Of a stretch of 64,000 bases of DNA, positions 28,389 through 36,222 are shown in pieces (the first letter of the stretch is position 1; the number at the start of each line of letters is the position of its first letter). The DNA comes from Mycobacterium sp. Its GTDB lineage: Bacteria > Actinomycetota > Actinomycetes > Mycobacteriales > Mycobacteriaceae. The position numbers and the translations under genes are program-made. Location of the stretch: NCBI RefSeq assembly GCF_019247635.1, contig NZ_JAFBAR010000004.1, positions 81,140 through 145,139 on the forward strand, written 5' to 3'. The notes beneath the pieces were generated by a model that did not search any database, was not told the DNA's origin, and worked only from the letters and a program-made list of their open reading frames with translations.

Positions 28389-29183
28389 TCAGCCAGGTAT
28401 GCCTCGATTAATGGCCCGCAACACCTGATCCGGCCGATGACCGGGCCAAAAGGCATGCATCGCCCAGGTGGCGCCAGCAGCTGCCAATCCCTGGAGATCG
28501 TCGCCTGGTCGAACTGCCACGGCGATGTCGAAACCCTCACGTCCGCCCCGCAACCGCGCAACGGCTGCCGCGATTCGCGCAACGGCCGCGGCATCGGCTC
28601 CGAGTGGGAAGATGCCGTCATAACGGGCGGCCCGCTGGATCGGTCCGCCCGTCGTACATGCGGTGCCAAACCACAGAGGAATCCGGGGCTGCTGGACAGG
28701 GCCGGGAATCGCCTCCACGCCCTCGGCTACCACGGACCCACGGTGGTTGACCGGTTCACCCGACCATAACGACGTCAGCACGACAGTGCCCTCATCTAAA
28801 ACTCTGCTCAGCCGGTGTGCGTCGGCGTCTTCACCGAAAGCCGAGTACTCCCGCGCGGCATCGCCGCCGGCACCCAAGCCCACGATCAGTCGCCCCTCGC
28901 TCAGCCGATCCAAGGTCACGCTCTCTCGAGCTAGCTTAAGCACGCGCCGGCGCGGTAGCGGAGTCACCATGGGGCCCAACCGGATACGGTCCGTCACCAC
29001 CGCCACTGCGGCGAGAACCACCCACGGATCAGCGATCTCCCAACGACCTTCAACGGGACTCAGAACATGGTCCCAGACAAACAGCCCGTCCCACCCGGAG
29101 TGCTCAGCCGCCACAGCAATGTCCGCGATCGCATATGGATCAGACAACGCACCGAACAACGGCACGTAGATCGCGTGACGCAC
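28389..29183 (-). CDS. LLM-class (luciferase-like) flavin/F420-dependent oxidoreductase
   Basis: A 264-residue TIM-barrel oxidoreductase: MRHAIYVPLFGALSDPYAIA, then WDGLFVWDHVLSP, TDRIRLGPMVTPLPRRR and LDRLSEGRLIVGLGAGG are the diagnostic stretches of this superfamily. Mycobacterial members use F420 or FMN; which one applies here, and the substrate, cannot be told. At 264 residues it is somewhat short, missing part of the usual C-terminus. It stands alone on the minus strand inside the block between mbtI and mbtA. Confidence 0.85.
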   Translation of the reverse strand: MRHAIYVPLFGALSDPYAIADIAVAAEHSGWDGLFVWDHVLSPVEGRWEIADPWVVLAAVAVVTDRIRLGPMVTPLPRRRVLKLARESVTLDRLSEGRLIVGLGAGGDAAREYSAFGEDADAHRLSRVLDEGTVVLTSLWSGEPVNHRGSVVAEGVEAIPGPVQQPRIPLWFGTACTTGGPIQRAARYDGIFPLGADAAAVARIAAAVARLRGGREGFDIAVAVRPGDDLQGLAAAGATWAMHAFWPGHRPDQVLRAINRGIPG

Positions 29184-29402
29184 TCACCAACCGTAACGCC
29201 GCCCGCCACAGCACACCGGTCGCCGTCGGTTCTGAACTGATGCCGGAGCCAAAAGTGGTGGCGACACAAGGGCCAGATGACTTGACGAACCCATGAAGGA
29301 CACCCGGCGGCGCTAATGGATCAGTGCTCAACCGCATGACATCCCATGAGGGCTACAGGTGACCCCACCAACCAACGGCCTATCCCGAAATTGTCTCGGG
29401 CT

Positions 29403-30566
29403 TCAGGTCGTTGCGGTTGAGGCGTGCGCAGAGGCGAGCGGGTCGGGCTGCTGTGGTTGGCGTGCGCGGGAGGTTTTAGCGGCGGCGATGCATAACCCGG
29501 CGATGGCGGCACAGCCGATGGCGTACCAGAGGCTGCCGGTGGGATCGCCGCTGGGTGTCACCCCGTGAACCGCGTGCAGGTAGCCCGGTAGTGATGTCAT
29601 CCAGAGGACGGTCATGACTGCGAGGTAGGCAGAGGCGTAGCCCAGGATGGCGCCGTTGTAGTAGCGCACACCATGCGGGTCGTCATGGCGCAACCGTCGC
29701 CACTGGTTGACCAGGACCCACACGGCGACAGCGCTGATCGCGCTCAGTTCGGCGATGTAGATGACGCCCGCGACGGTGGTGCTGTGCCACAGTGCGCCGC
29801 CGATCGTGGCGGGCAGCGGAAGCACCGCAGTGCCGATCGAGGCCAGGACACCGACGACTACCGTGCGCCACAGCAGCTGCAACCCGGAAAAGGTTCTGCC
29901 GTTCTCGATGTGGCGGCCGACGAAGAGCTGGACGAAAAACGCCAGCGACATCGGCCACAGTGTGGCGAACACGACGACGCTAGGCAAAGGTACGGAGTCA
30001 AAGAACGGTTGGTTCATCGGATGGTGCAGGGTCCATTCCCACCACCGCAGCTGGGGGCCGAGTTGGTCGAAGATCTCGTAGAACACGTGGTGTGCGAACC
30101 CAACGCTGGCCGCCCCGATCAGCACTCCGTAACGGCGGAAAACCCCGAGCATGCGCACGATTTCGTAGGCCACGGTGGCCATCATGGGGTAGATGGCGAT
30201 GATGTAGAGCGGCAGGCGACCCCACAAGAAGTCCACGGTGAACACGTTGTGGGCAAACATGGTGTCGACATGGCCGCTGATCCCGAACGCCGCGGGAAAA
30301 TATAGCGGCGGCTCGATGATGAAAAGGTAGGCGATAGCACCGAACCACAGCACGAGGTTGGTCGGGTCCCTGTGTCGGCGCAGTCGCACGATTGCGTAGA
30401 CCAGCGTTAGCACCGCCCCAGCAATCACGGTGATTTCCAGCACCGGCAGTGTCCAGTTTTGCAGCGAAAAGGGGTTGCGCATCTCGACCAGCCCGCCCGC
30501 GGTTTGACACGAAAAGCCCAGCCGTGCAGCAAGGTCGGCAAACGTCGGGGTGCACAGATCGGTCAT
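29403..30566 (-). CDS. Polytopic membrane protein, partner of the di-iron hydrolase
   Basis: A 387-residue protein with about nine hydrophobic segments, starting MTDLCTPTFADLAARLGFSC. Notable are a His-containing loop FAHHVFYEIFDQLGPQLRWWEW and the acidic IEPPLYFP motif in a membrane region. I do not recognise a characterised family; related mycobacterial membrane proteins are found near PF10118 hydrolases. GAGGACCGCC precedes ATG 30566 and the gene begins 8 bases after the hydrolase stop, so the two form an operon. A possible small stem CCCGA...TCGGG at 29384-29400 lies just past its stop. The 219-base spacer to the LLM gene shows nothing else. Confidence 0.7.
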   Translation of the reverse strand: MTDLCTPTFADLAARLGFSCQTAGGLVEMRNPFSLQNWTLPVLEITVIAGAVLTLVYAIVRLRRHRDPTNLVLWFGAIAYLFIIEPPLYFPAAFGISGHVDTMFAHNVFTVDFLWGRLPLYIIAIYPMMATVAYEIVRMLGVFRRYGVLIGAASVGFAHHVFYEIFDQLGPQLRWWEWTLHHPMNQPFFDSVPLPSVVVFATLWPMSLAFFVQLFVGRHIENGRTFSGLQLLWRTVVVGVLASIGTAVLPLPATIGGALWHSTTVAGVIYIAELSAISAVAVWVLVNQWRRLRHDDPHGVRYYNGAILGYASAYLAVMTVLWMTSLPGYLHAVHGVTPSGDPTGSLWYAIGCAAIAGLCIAAAKTSRARQPQQPDPLASAHASTATT

Positions 30567-30574
30567 GGCGGTCC

Positions 30575-31504
30575 TCACGCGCCCTGTGCGACGGTCGCGC
30601 TGTACCACCGGGTGACGTCATACCCGGCGTCATAACGCTGGAACCATTTTTCGGCCAGGGCAGGCAGTTTCTCGCGGGCGGGATCATGTCCGGGGATCTG
30701 GCTGCGCACGATGCCCGACAGGGCAACGAGTTGCTCGCGCAGTGGCAGATGCTTGAACGCATTGCCGAACGGGCCGTCGTCGGGGACATCGACGAACGGG
30801 AGTCGTTGCAGGAGCGCTTTTTTGCGGCGCTGCATGCCAAACATCGACAGGGCGTCGACCTTGCGTTCGGCGATCGGGATGTGCTTGTTGAACCCTTCGC
30901 AAGCGATCCGCAGCACGGACCAGACGTGTTTGAAGATCGACGGCGCCACCCGCATCCGATACCACGGGTCGTCGACGACCGCGTCGTAGATCATCAACGC
31001 CGAGCTGCGATGCTCGACTTCCTCGACGAAGTGCCACAAGAACAACGACGCCACCCGGTCATCGCCGGCAGCGAACAGCGTGTTGTCGTGGTCGAGCATC
31101 AGCTTGAACGCGGGGGTGAATGTCGCCTCCAAATCGGCGGTGTAAGCCAACCGGTAACGCAACGGCGTGTTCGTGGTCAGGTCGTCAAACACCGCAATCA
31201 CGTCATCGAGGGTCTCTTTGAGCCCCGGATAGCTTTTGATCAACCCTTTCACGTGTTGGCGGTGAGCCATCGAATGCTGACCCTCCTGCCGCACAAACGC
31301 CTGTGCTTCCTCGGCGATCTTCGGGTCGCTGATCAGCGGCATCGCCTCGGGAATCATCTGCCCGATCATTTTTTCGAAGGCGACCGCCAGGAACGAGACC
31401 GCGTTGGCCATGCTGGAAAACGTGGGGTTCTGCTCGTTCCAAAGGAACGGAACTTCGCGGTCGGCGAACGCGAACCGCATCTTGCGCACAATCAGATCCG
31501 TCAT
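30575..31504 (-). CDS. Metal-dependent hydrolase (PF10118-like, ferritin-type di-iron motif)
   Basis: A 309-residue protein of the predicted metal-dependent hydrolase family. Helical metal ligands are visible in VRQEGQHSMAHRQH and in LWHFVEEVEHRSS, giving the ExxH pairs expected of a ferritin-like di-nuclear metal site. Activity is not established for most members. It begins at ATG 31504 and is followed by the membrane protein gene with 8 bases between. A TetR gene is divergent 204 bases upstream with an inverted repeat between them, so it is probably controlled by that regulator. Confidence 0.8.
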   Translation of the reverse strand: MTDLIVRKMRFAFADREVPFLWNEQNPTFSSMANAVSFLAVAFEKMIGQMIPEAMPLISDPKIAEEAQAFVRQEGQHSMAHRQHVKGLIKSYPGLKETLDDVIAVFDDLTTNTPLRYRLAYTADLEATFTPAFKLMLDHDNTLFAAGDDRVASLFLWHFVEEVEHRSSALMIYDAVVDDPWYRMRVAPSIFKHVWSVLRIACEGFNKHIPIAERKVDALSMFGMQRRKKALLQRLPFVDVPDDGPFGNAFKHLPLREQLVALSGIVRSQIPGHDPAREKLPALAEKWFQRYDAGYDVTRWYSATVAQGA

Positions 31505-31569
31505 CGGAAGGCTCTCCAGTTCTAGCGACTTCTGGCTGGCGTCCTGCCCTCCGCGGGGGACAGGACGTC

Positions 31570-31599
31570 ACCATACGCGGACGCTCGTATATGTATGGT
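31570..31599. promoter_or_regulatory. Candidate TetR operator between the hydrolase operon and its regulator
   Basis: ACCATAC (31570-31576) and GTATGGT (31593-31599) are perfect inverted repeats; inside them ATACG (31573-31577) and CGTAT (31586-31590) form a second pair. The stretch is AT-richer than its surroundings. Its position between divergent genes makes it the natural binding site of the TetR protein encoded at 31709. Inference from symmetry only. Confidence 0.45.
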
Positions 31600-31708
31600 T
31601 ACCCCAGTGGGCACCCTTCGTCAACGGTGCAGCGCGTACCGCTTTGGGGGCAGGCGCCCGCGCGAAGTCGATATCCTGCGGTAATGACGGTGGGCGAGGT
31701 ACACGATC

Positions 31709-32341
31709 GTGGCACGTAGGCGCGGCTGGGACGGCCGTCCGCCAGCCAGCGATGAGGAGGCCTCACAGCGCATCGTGGCCACCGCGGTCAAGATGATTGC
31801 CGACAGCGGTTCCGATGTCAGCCTCGCGGAGGTCGCTGAATCTTTGGGAGTGATCCGACAGACGGTATATCGCTACTTTCCCAGCGCTGAATCACTGATG
31901 CACGCCGCCGCCATCGCTTCCGTCGACAGCTTCCTCGACCGGCTTACCGAGGCCGTGCGCGGCATCAGCGATCCTGCCGATGCGATGACCGAAGGCGTGC
32001 TGTATACCCTCGAAGAGGTCGCGCGCACACCGCATTTGGGACTCCTGCTGTCCGAGCCCTATCACCACGCCCACACCCCGAGTCTGGCCTCCGATGAAGC
32101 CCAGGCATTCGGGATGCGGATGATCACCCGCTTCGATGTCGATTGGCAGAAATACGGCTACGATCAGGCGGCCCTGCGCGAACTCGTGGAATTCAGCCTG
32201 CGCACCATGCTGTCGTTCTTCGTCGCGCCCAACGACCACAGGCGGAGCCGAGAAGACCTGCGGCGCTTCATTACACGATGGTTGGGCAGCGCGATATTGG
32301 CCCAGCAACGCACCACCGCCGCCGCCACCGCTGAGCAGTAG
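31709..32341 (+). CDS. TetR-family transcriptional regulator
   Basis: A 210-residue repressor. The helix-turn-helix is at residues ~20-60: RIVATAVKMIADSGSDVSLA, then EVAESLGVIRQTVYRYFPS. The C-terminal ligand domain is not similar to a characterised regulator I can name. The GTG at 31709 (VARRRGWDGRPPASD) is used; the N-terminus is basic and starts shortly before the HTH. It is divergent from the di-iron hydrolase operon and converges, 23 bases away, with the ERG2-like gene of the mbtA operon. The most likely targets are its own and the hydrolase promoters. Confidence 0.9.
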   Translation: MARRRGWDGRPPASDEEASQRIVATAVKMIADSGSDVSLAEVAESLGVIRQTVYRYFPSAESLMHAAAIASVDSFLDRLTEAVRGISDPADAMTEGVLYTLEEVARTPHLGLLLSEPYHHAHTPSLASDEAQAFGMRMITRFDVDWQKYGYDQAALRELVEFSLRTMLSFFVAPNDHRRSREDLRRFITRWLGSAILAQQRTTAAATAEQ

Positions 32342-32364
32342 GTTATCTCCCGTGTTTCGCTGGC

Positions 32365-32985
32365 TTACACCTTGCCTTTGAGAAGCTCGCCGACAACCAG
32401 GCGGGTGTAGTACAAAGCGGTCTTGCCGATCGTCCTCGCGTCGAGCGTGCTGAAGATAGCGTCGCCGATACCGAAGGGCAGCATGGCGGGAATCGGCCCG
32501 CGCGCGTACTCCAGCATGAACGCCGCGTTGGGGATGGCGTAGCCCTTGGCTCGGCCTCCGGCCAGATACGCCACGTCACCAGGCTGGTACACGCTTCGCT
32601 CGAATTGGCCCTCTTCGTAGCACCACACCTCGCCGTCGATGATGAAGTCCCACACCGCGCTGGCGTAGCGGCCGGAGTGGCCTTCCGTGCCGATCGGGGT
32701 GCCAAAGAAGATGAGGTACTCCGACAGCGACGCGTGCAGAAGTTTCATTTGCCCCATGGCGCCGCCCGCGTTGTTGAACACCCACGGGACGTCGTCACGG
32801 ATGTGCCCTCGATACTCGCCTTTGAGCTCAGCAAGGATCTGGGCAAAAGCCGCCTCTTTGGTATCCAGCCCGACAGCGCTCTTGGCGATGGCGTGCAAGT
32901 TGTCGACATCAAATATCGCTCCCATACCACGCGACGCTAGCTCGTCATACGTCAATCCCGCCAACCGTCCCGGTCTCACGCTCAA
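32365..32985 (-). CDS. ERG2 / sigma-1-receptor-like protein coupled to MbtA
   Basis: A 206-residue protein resembling the cupin-like ERG2 (sterol C8-C7 isomerase)/sigma-1 receptor family. The shared core is SEYLIFFGTPIGTEGHSGRY (residues ~88-107), followed by WDFIIDG and FMLEYARGPIPAMLPFGIGD. Residues equivalent to the two acidic ligand-site residues of the sigma-1 receptor appear as D113 and E159. There is no N-terminal membrane helix, unlike the eukaryotic proteins, so it is probably cytosolic or peripheral. TTG 32985 overlaps the mbtA stop (TTGA); GTG 32979 is an alternative. Coupling to mbtA behind an IdeR box suggests a role in siderophore making or handling. No sterol pathway is visible nearby, and the substrate is unknown. 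Confidence 0.82.
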   Translation of the reverse strand: MSVRPGRLAGLTYDELASRGMGAIFDVDNLHAIAKSAVGLDTKEAAFAQILAELKGEYRGHIRDDVPWVFNNAGGAMGQMKLLHASLSEYLIFFGTPIGTEGHSGRYASAVWDFIIDGEVWCYEEGQFERSVYQPGDVAYLAGGRAKGYAIPNAAFMLEYARGPIPAMLPFGIGDAIFSTLDARTIGKTALYYTRLVVGELLKGKV

Positions 32986-34586
32986 GGGTTCGCGCCGACC
33001 TGGCGCACGATCGCCCTTTTATCGATCTTGCCGACCGGCGTGGTGGGCAGCGAGGCCATTTCCACGAGCATGTCTGGCCGGGCGTGCGTGGCCACACCCC
33101 GCTCGTCGAGGTAGGCGTTCAGCCGGGCAAGGGTCACCGGGGGGCCGGCGAAAACCACTGCCGCGCAGATCTTTTCACCCAGGTCAGGATCGGGCACCGG
33201 CACGGCCGCGGCCGACCAGATCGCCGGATGGCTCAATAGCTGCTCTTCGAGGTCCTGGGCTGAGATCGTCTCACCGCAACGGCAGATGACATCCTTGACC
33301 CGCCCGGTCACCACGAGATATCCGTCGGCGCGCAAGCGGACCAGGTCACCGCTGCGGTAGAAGCCGTCGGGATCGAAGCAGCGTTCGTTGTCACGCTCGG
33401 CGCGAAAGTAGCCGTTGCAGGTGTAGGGCCCGCGCACCAGGAGCTCGCCTTCCTCGCCGGCCGCCACCGACCTGCCCGCGGCGTCGACGATGCGCAGTTC
33501 GTCGGCCTGGCAGAGCGGCCTGCCCTGGGTGTGTTCGACGACTTCGGGTGGGTCGTCGAGACGGGTGAAGTTCAGTAATCCCTCCGCCATCCCGAACACC
33601 TGCTGTAAGCCGGGAGTGAGCGTGTTGCGCACCCTGCGGGCATCCTCGGGCTCCAGTTTGGACCCGCCAACCTGTAAGAGCCGCAACGACGTTGGTTTCA
33701 CCGGTTCCCAGTCGCACGCCCGCGCCCAGAGTTTGGCCAACGCCGGAACCAGGGCGGTGACGGTGACGCGGTGCCGATCGATCGCCGCGAAGGCGGCTTC
33801 CGGGCTGGGATCGGCGCCGAACACCGTGCTGGCGCCGACTGTCATGGCGCCCAGCAGGCCCGGACAGGCCAACGGGAAGTTGTGCGCCGCGGGCAACACC
33901 GCGAGATACACATCGCCAGCGGTCAGCCCGCACAACTGCGCGCTGGCGGAGGCGTTGTAGACGTAGTCGTCGTGGGTGCGGGGAATCAGCTTGGGAGTGC
34001 CGGTGGTCCCGCCGGACACCAGGAGCAGCGCCGGTGCCCCGGTGTCGGGCGTGACGCCGGGCGGGGCCCCGGTGGGCAGCTCTGACCACGCGAGGAAGGG
34101 GCCGGGGTCGCCGTCGACGACGACGTGACGGAGTCCGGGGCGAGCCGCGACCAATTCCTCGGCCATCGAGCGGTAGTCGAAACCGTTCGCTGTGTCGGCG
34201 GTGACCAACCCAACGGCACCGGCGACCTCGGTGAAGTGCCGTAGTTCGGCCAACCGATGCCCGGGCAGACACAGCACGGGGAAGGCCCCGGCGCGCAGCA
34301 GCCCGAACAACGCGACGGCGAACCGGCAGGAATTGGGCAGCTGCAACAGCACCCGGTCGGTGGATCCGATCCCCAGCCCGGCGAACCCCCCAGCCGCGCG
34401 GTCGACGAGTTCGTCGAGTTCGGCGTAGGTGTGGCTGGTCCGGCCGTCCGCGACAGCAACGCGGTCGGGCCATGTGGTCGCGGCATGGCGAAGCAGTGAA
34501 TCGACCGTGCGCCCCGTCCAGTAACCGGCCGCTCGGTAGGCCGCCGCCCGTTCGGGCGGGAAGGCGACGAATCCGTTGATAGGCAC
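32982..34586 (-). CDS. mbtA: Salicylyl-AMP ligase MbtA
   Basis: A 534-residue stand-alone adenylation enzyme that activates salicylate and loads it on the aryl carrier domain of MbtB. Motifs: ALLLVSGGTTGTPKLIPRTH (phosphate loop), QVFGMAEGLLNFTRLDDPPE, FYRSGDLVRLRADGYLVVTG, and the catalytic Lys in PTTPVGKIDKRAIV near the C-terminus. It resembles DhbE/EntE-type aryl ligases. GTG 34586 has GGGGAG eight bases upstream. An IdeR box lies 62 bases upstream in the divergent spacer shared with mbtG. The ERG2-like gene follows, overlapping by four bases. Confidence 0.95.
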   Translation of the reverse strand: MPINGFVAFPPERAAAYRAAGYWTGRTVDSLLRHAATTWPDRVAVADGRTSHTYAELDELVDRAAGGFAGLGIGSTDRVLLQLPNSCRFAVALFGLLRAGAFPVLCLPGHRLAELRHFTEVAGAVGLVTADTANGFDYRSMAEELVAARPGLRHVVVDGDPGPFLAWSELPTGAPPGVTPDTGAPALLLVSGGTTGTPKLIPRTHDDYVYNASASAQLCGLTAGDVYLAVLPAAHNFPLACPGLLGAMTVGASTVFGADPSPEAAFAAIDRHRVTVTALVPALAKLWARACDWEPVKPTSLRLLQVGGSKLEPEDARRVRNTLTPGLQQVFGMAEGLLNFTRLDDPPEVVEHTQGRPLCQADELRIVDAAGRSVAAGEEGELLVRGPYTCNGYFRAERDNERCFDPDGFYRSGDLVRLRADGYLVVTGRVKDVICRCGETISAQDLEEQLLSHPAIWSAAAVPVPDPDLGEKICAAVVFAGPPVTLARLNAYLDERGVATHARPDMLVEMASLPTTPVGKIDKRAIVRQVGANP

Positions 34587-34647
34587 CTGACAGCTCCCCG
34601 GGGGCGAGCGTGTCCTGCCCCTCGGACATAAGGTAGCGTACTCAAAG

Positions 34648-34666
34648 TTAGGACAGCCTGAGCTAA
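34648..34666. promoter_or_regulatory. IdeR box in the mbtA-mbtG divergent promoter
   Basis: TTAGGACAGCCTGAGCTAA matches the IdeR consensus at 14 of 19 positions and keeps both outer half-sites (TTAGG and GCTAA). It is placed to repress mbtA (with the ERG2-like gene) on one side and mbtG-mbtH on the other when iron is sufficient. In M. tuberculosis the corresponding box lies between mbtA and mbtB. Confidence 0.75.
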
Positions 34667-34750
34667 GCTCGCGGCGACTTGAGGAGGGGTTGTGGGCGGC
34701 GCGTCATTCAATCGACACCCCCACGATCGCGCCCTTCTGGCAGGAGCGGC

Positions 34751-36037
34751 ATGACCGGCACCCTCGCGATCATCGGAGCCGGCGCGAAGGCGGTGGCAGT
34801 GGCCGCCAAGGCGGCTGTGCTGGGCGAGATGGGCATCGAGGTGCCCGATGTCGTCGCGATCGAATGCTCGGGTGTGGCGGCCAACTGGCGGGCCGGCGGC
34901 GGCTGGACCGACGGTCGGCAGCGGTTGGGCACCAGCCCGGAAAAGGATGTCGGCTTTCCGTACCGGTCGACGTTGGTGCCGGGACGCGACGCCGAGGTCG
35001 ACGAGCGGATGATGCGGTTCAGCTGGCAGTCATATCTGGTTGCCACGGACCAATTCGTGGGCTGGGTCGACCGGGGCAGGCCGTCGCCCACGCACGAGAC
35101 GTGGTCGCAGTATCTGCGTTGGGTCGCCGATGTGGTTGACCTGAAAGTCGTTCGCGGAGAGGTGGTTCGGATCTCGCTCGGCGAGTCGCATTGGGTGCTG
35201 CACACCCGCGACTCGCGGCTGCCCGCCGAAACGGTGATGGTGACCGGTCCTGGTCAGCCGGAGCGGTCGATGCTGTCGGGCGACCCGCGGGTGTTGTCCA
35301 TCGCGCAGTTCTGGCAGCGCGCCGCCGGGCACGACCGGATCGTTGCCGAAAACGTTGCGGTCATCGGCGGTGGTGAGACGGCCGCGTCGATGCTTAACGA
35401 GCTTTTCCACCACCGGGTTTCGGCGATCACGGCCATCTCGCCGCAGGCGACCCTGTTCACCCGCGGCGAGGGTTTTTTCGAAAACTCGCTGTTTTCCGAC
35501 CCGACCGGGTGGCGCTGCCTGAACCTGGCCGAGCGGCGCGATTGCATTGCCCGCACCGACCGCGGGGTTTTTTCCGCGCGGGTACAGGAGTCACTGCTGG
35601 CCGACGAGCGGATCAAGCATCTGCGCGGCCGGGTCGCGCGGGTGGTCAACCGCGACAACCGAATCTGGGTCACCTTGTCCACCGATCGCTCTGGTGAACC
35701 GCTGGAGACGTTGCACGCTTTCGACCTTGTCATCGACGGATCCGGCGCCGACCCGCTGTGGTTCCAACCACTGCTGCACCCGGCTGCCCTGGATCTGTTG
35801 GAGCTGGGGCTGGGCGGGCCGCTCACCGGTGAGCGACTGGAGGAGTCGATCGGCCACGACCTGGCGGTTGTCGGTCTCACGCCGAAGCTGTTCTTGCCCA
35901 ACCTTTCCGGCCTCAACGAGGGCCCGGGTTTTCCGAACCTGAGCTGTCTGGGCCTGATGTCGGACCGGGTGCTCGGCGCCGAGCTGGTTGTATCCGGTCC
36001 GTCAACCGGGAGAAGCGGTGAGTATCAATCCGTTTGA
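34751..36037 (+). CDS. mbtG: L-lysine N6-monooxygenase MbtG
   Basis: A 428-residue FAD/NADPH-dependent hydroxylase that makes the N-hydroxylysines of the siderophore. It starts [20 protein letters not shown] (FAD motif) and contains [35 protein letters not shown] (NADPH motif) and [20 protein letters not shown], collinear with M. tuberculosis MbtG. GGAGCGGC precedes ATG 34751. Its end overlaps the mbtH start by 20 bases. In M. tuberculosis mbtG follows mbtF; here it has its own divergent IdeR-controlled promoter opposite mbtA. Confidence 0.96.
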   Translation: MTGTLAIIGAGAKAVAVAAKAAVLGEMGIEVPDVVAIECSGVAANWRAGGGWTDGRQRLGTSPEKDVGFPYRSTLVPGRDAEVDERMMRFSWQSYLVATDQFVGWVDRGRPSPTHETWSQYLRWVADVVDLKVVRGEVVRISLGESHWVLHTRDSRLPAETVMVTGPGQPERSMLSGDPRVLSIAQFWQRAAGHDRIVAENVAVIGGGETAASMLNELFHHRVSAITAISPQATLFTRGEGFFENSLFSDPTGWRCLNLAERRDCIARTDRGVFSARVQESLLADERIKHLRGRVARVVNRDNRIWVTLSTDRSGEPLETLHAFDLVIDGSGADPLWFQPLLHPAALDLLELGLGGPLTGERLEESIGHDLAVVGLTPKLFLPNLSGLNEGPGFPNLSCLGLMSDRVLGAELVVSGPSTGRSGEYQSV

Positions 36038-36221
36038 CGACGACAACGGCTCCTTCCTGGTCTTGGTCAACGACGAGCAACAGCACAGCCTCTGGCCGGC
36101 GTTTGCCGCCGTGCCCGCGGGCTGGCACGTGGTGGTCGGGGCGGAAACCCGCGCGAATTGCCTTGCTTACGTTCAGCAGAACTGGACCGACATGCGCCCC
36201 AAAAGCCTCCGAGGGGCTTAG
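36018..36221 (+). CDS. mbtH: MbtH, NRPS adenylation-domain chaperone
   Basis: A 67-residue protein with the full MbtH signature: [36 protein letters not shown] and [10 protein letters not shown]. MbtH proteins bind NRPS adenylation domains and are needed for their activity or solubility, here presumably MbtB, MbtE and MbtF. The GTG at 36018 lies within the mbtG end, so expression is coupled. It converges with mbtD: the two stop codons are one base apart, leaving no room for a separate terminator. Confidence 0.96.
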   Translation: MSINPFDDDNGSFLVLVNDEQQHSLWPAFAAVPAGWHVVVGAETRANCLAYVQQNWTDMRPKSLRGA

Positions 36222-36222
36222 T

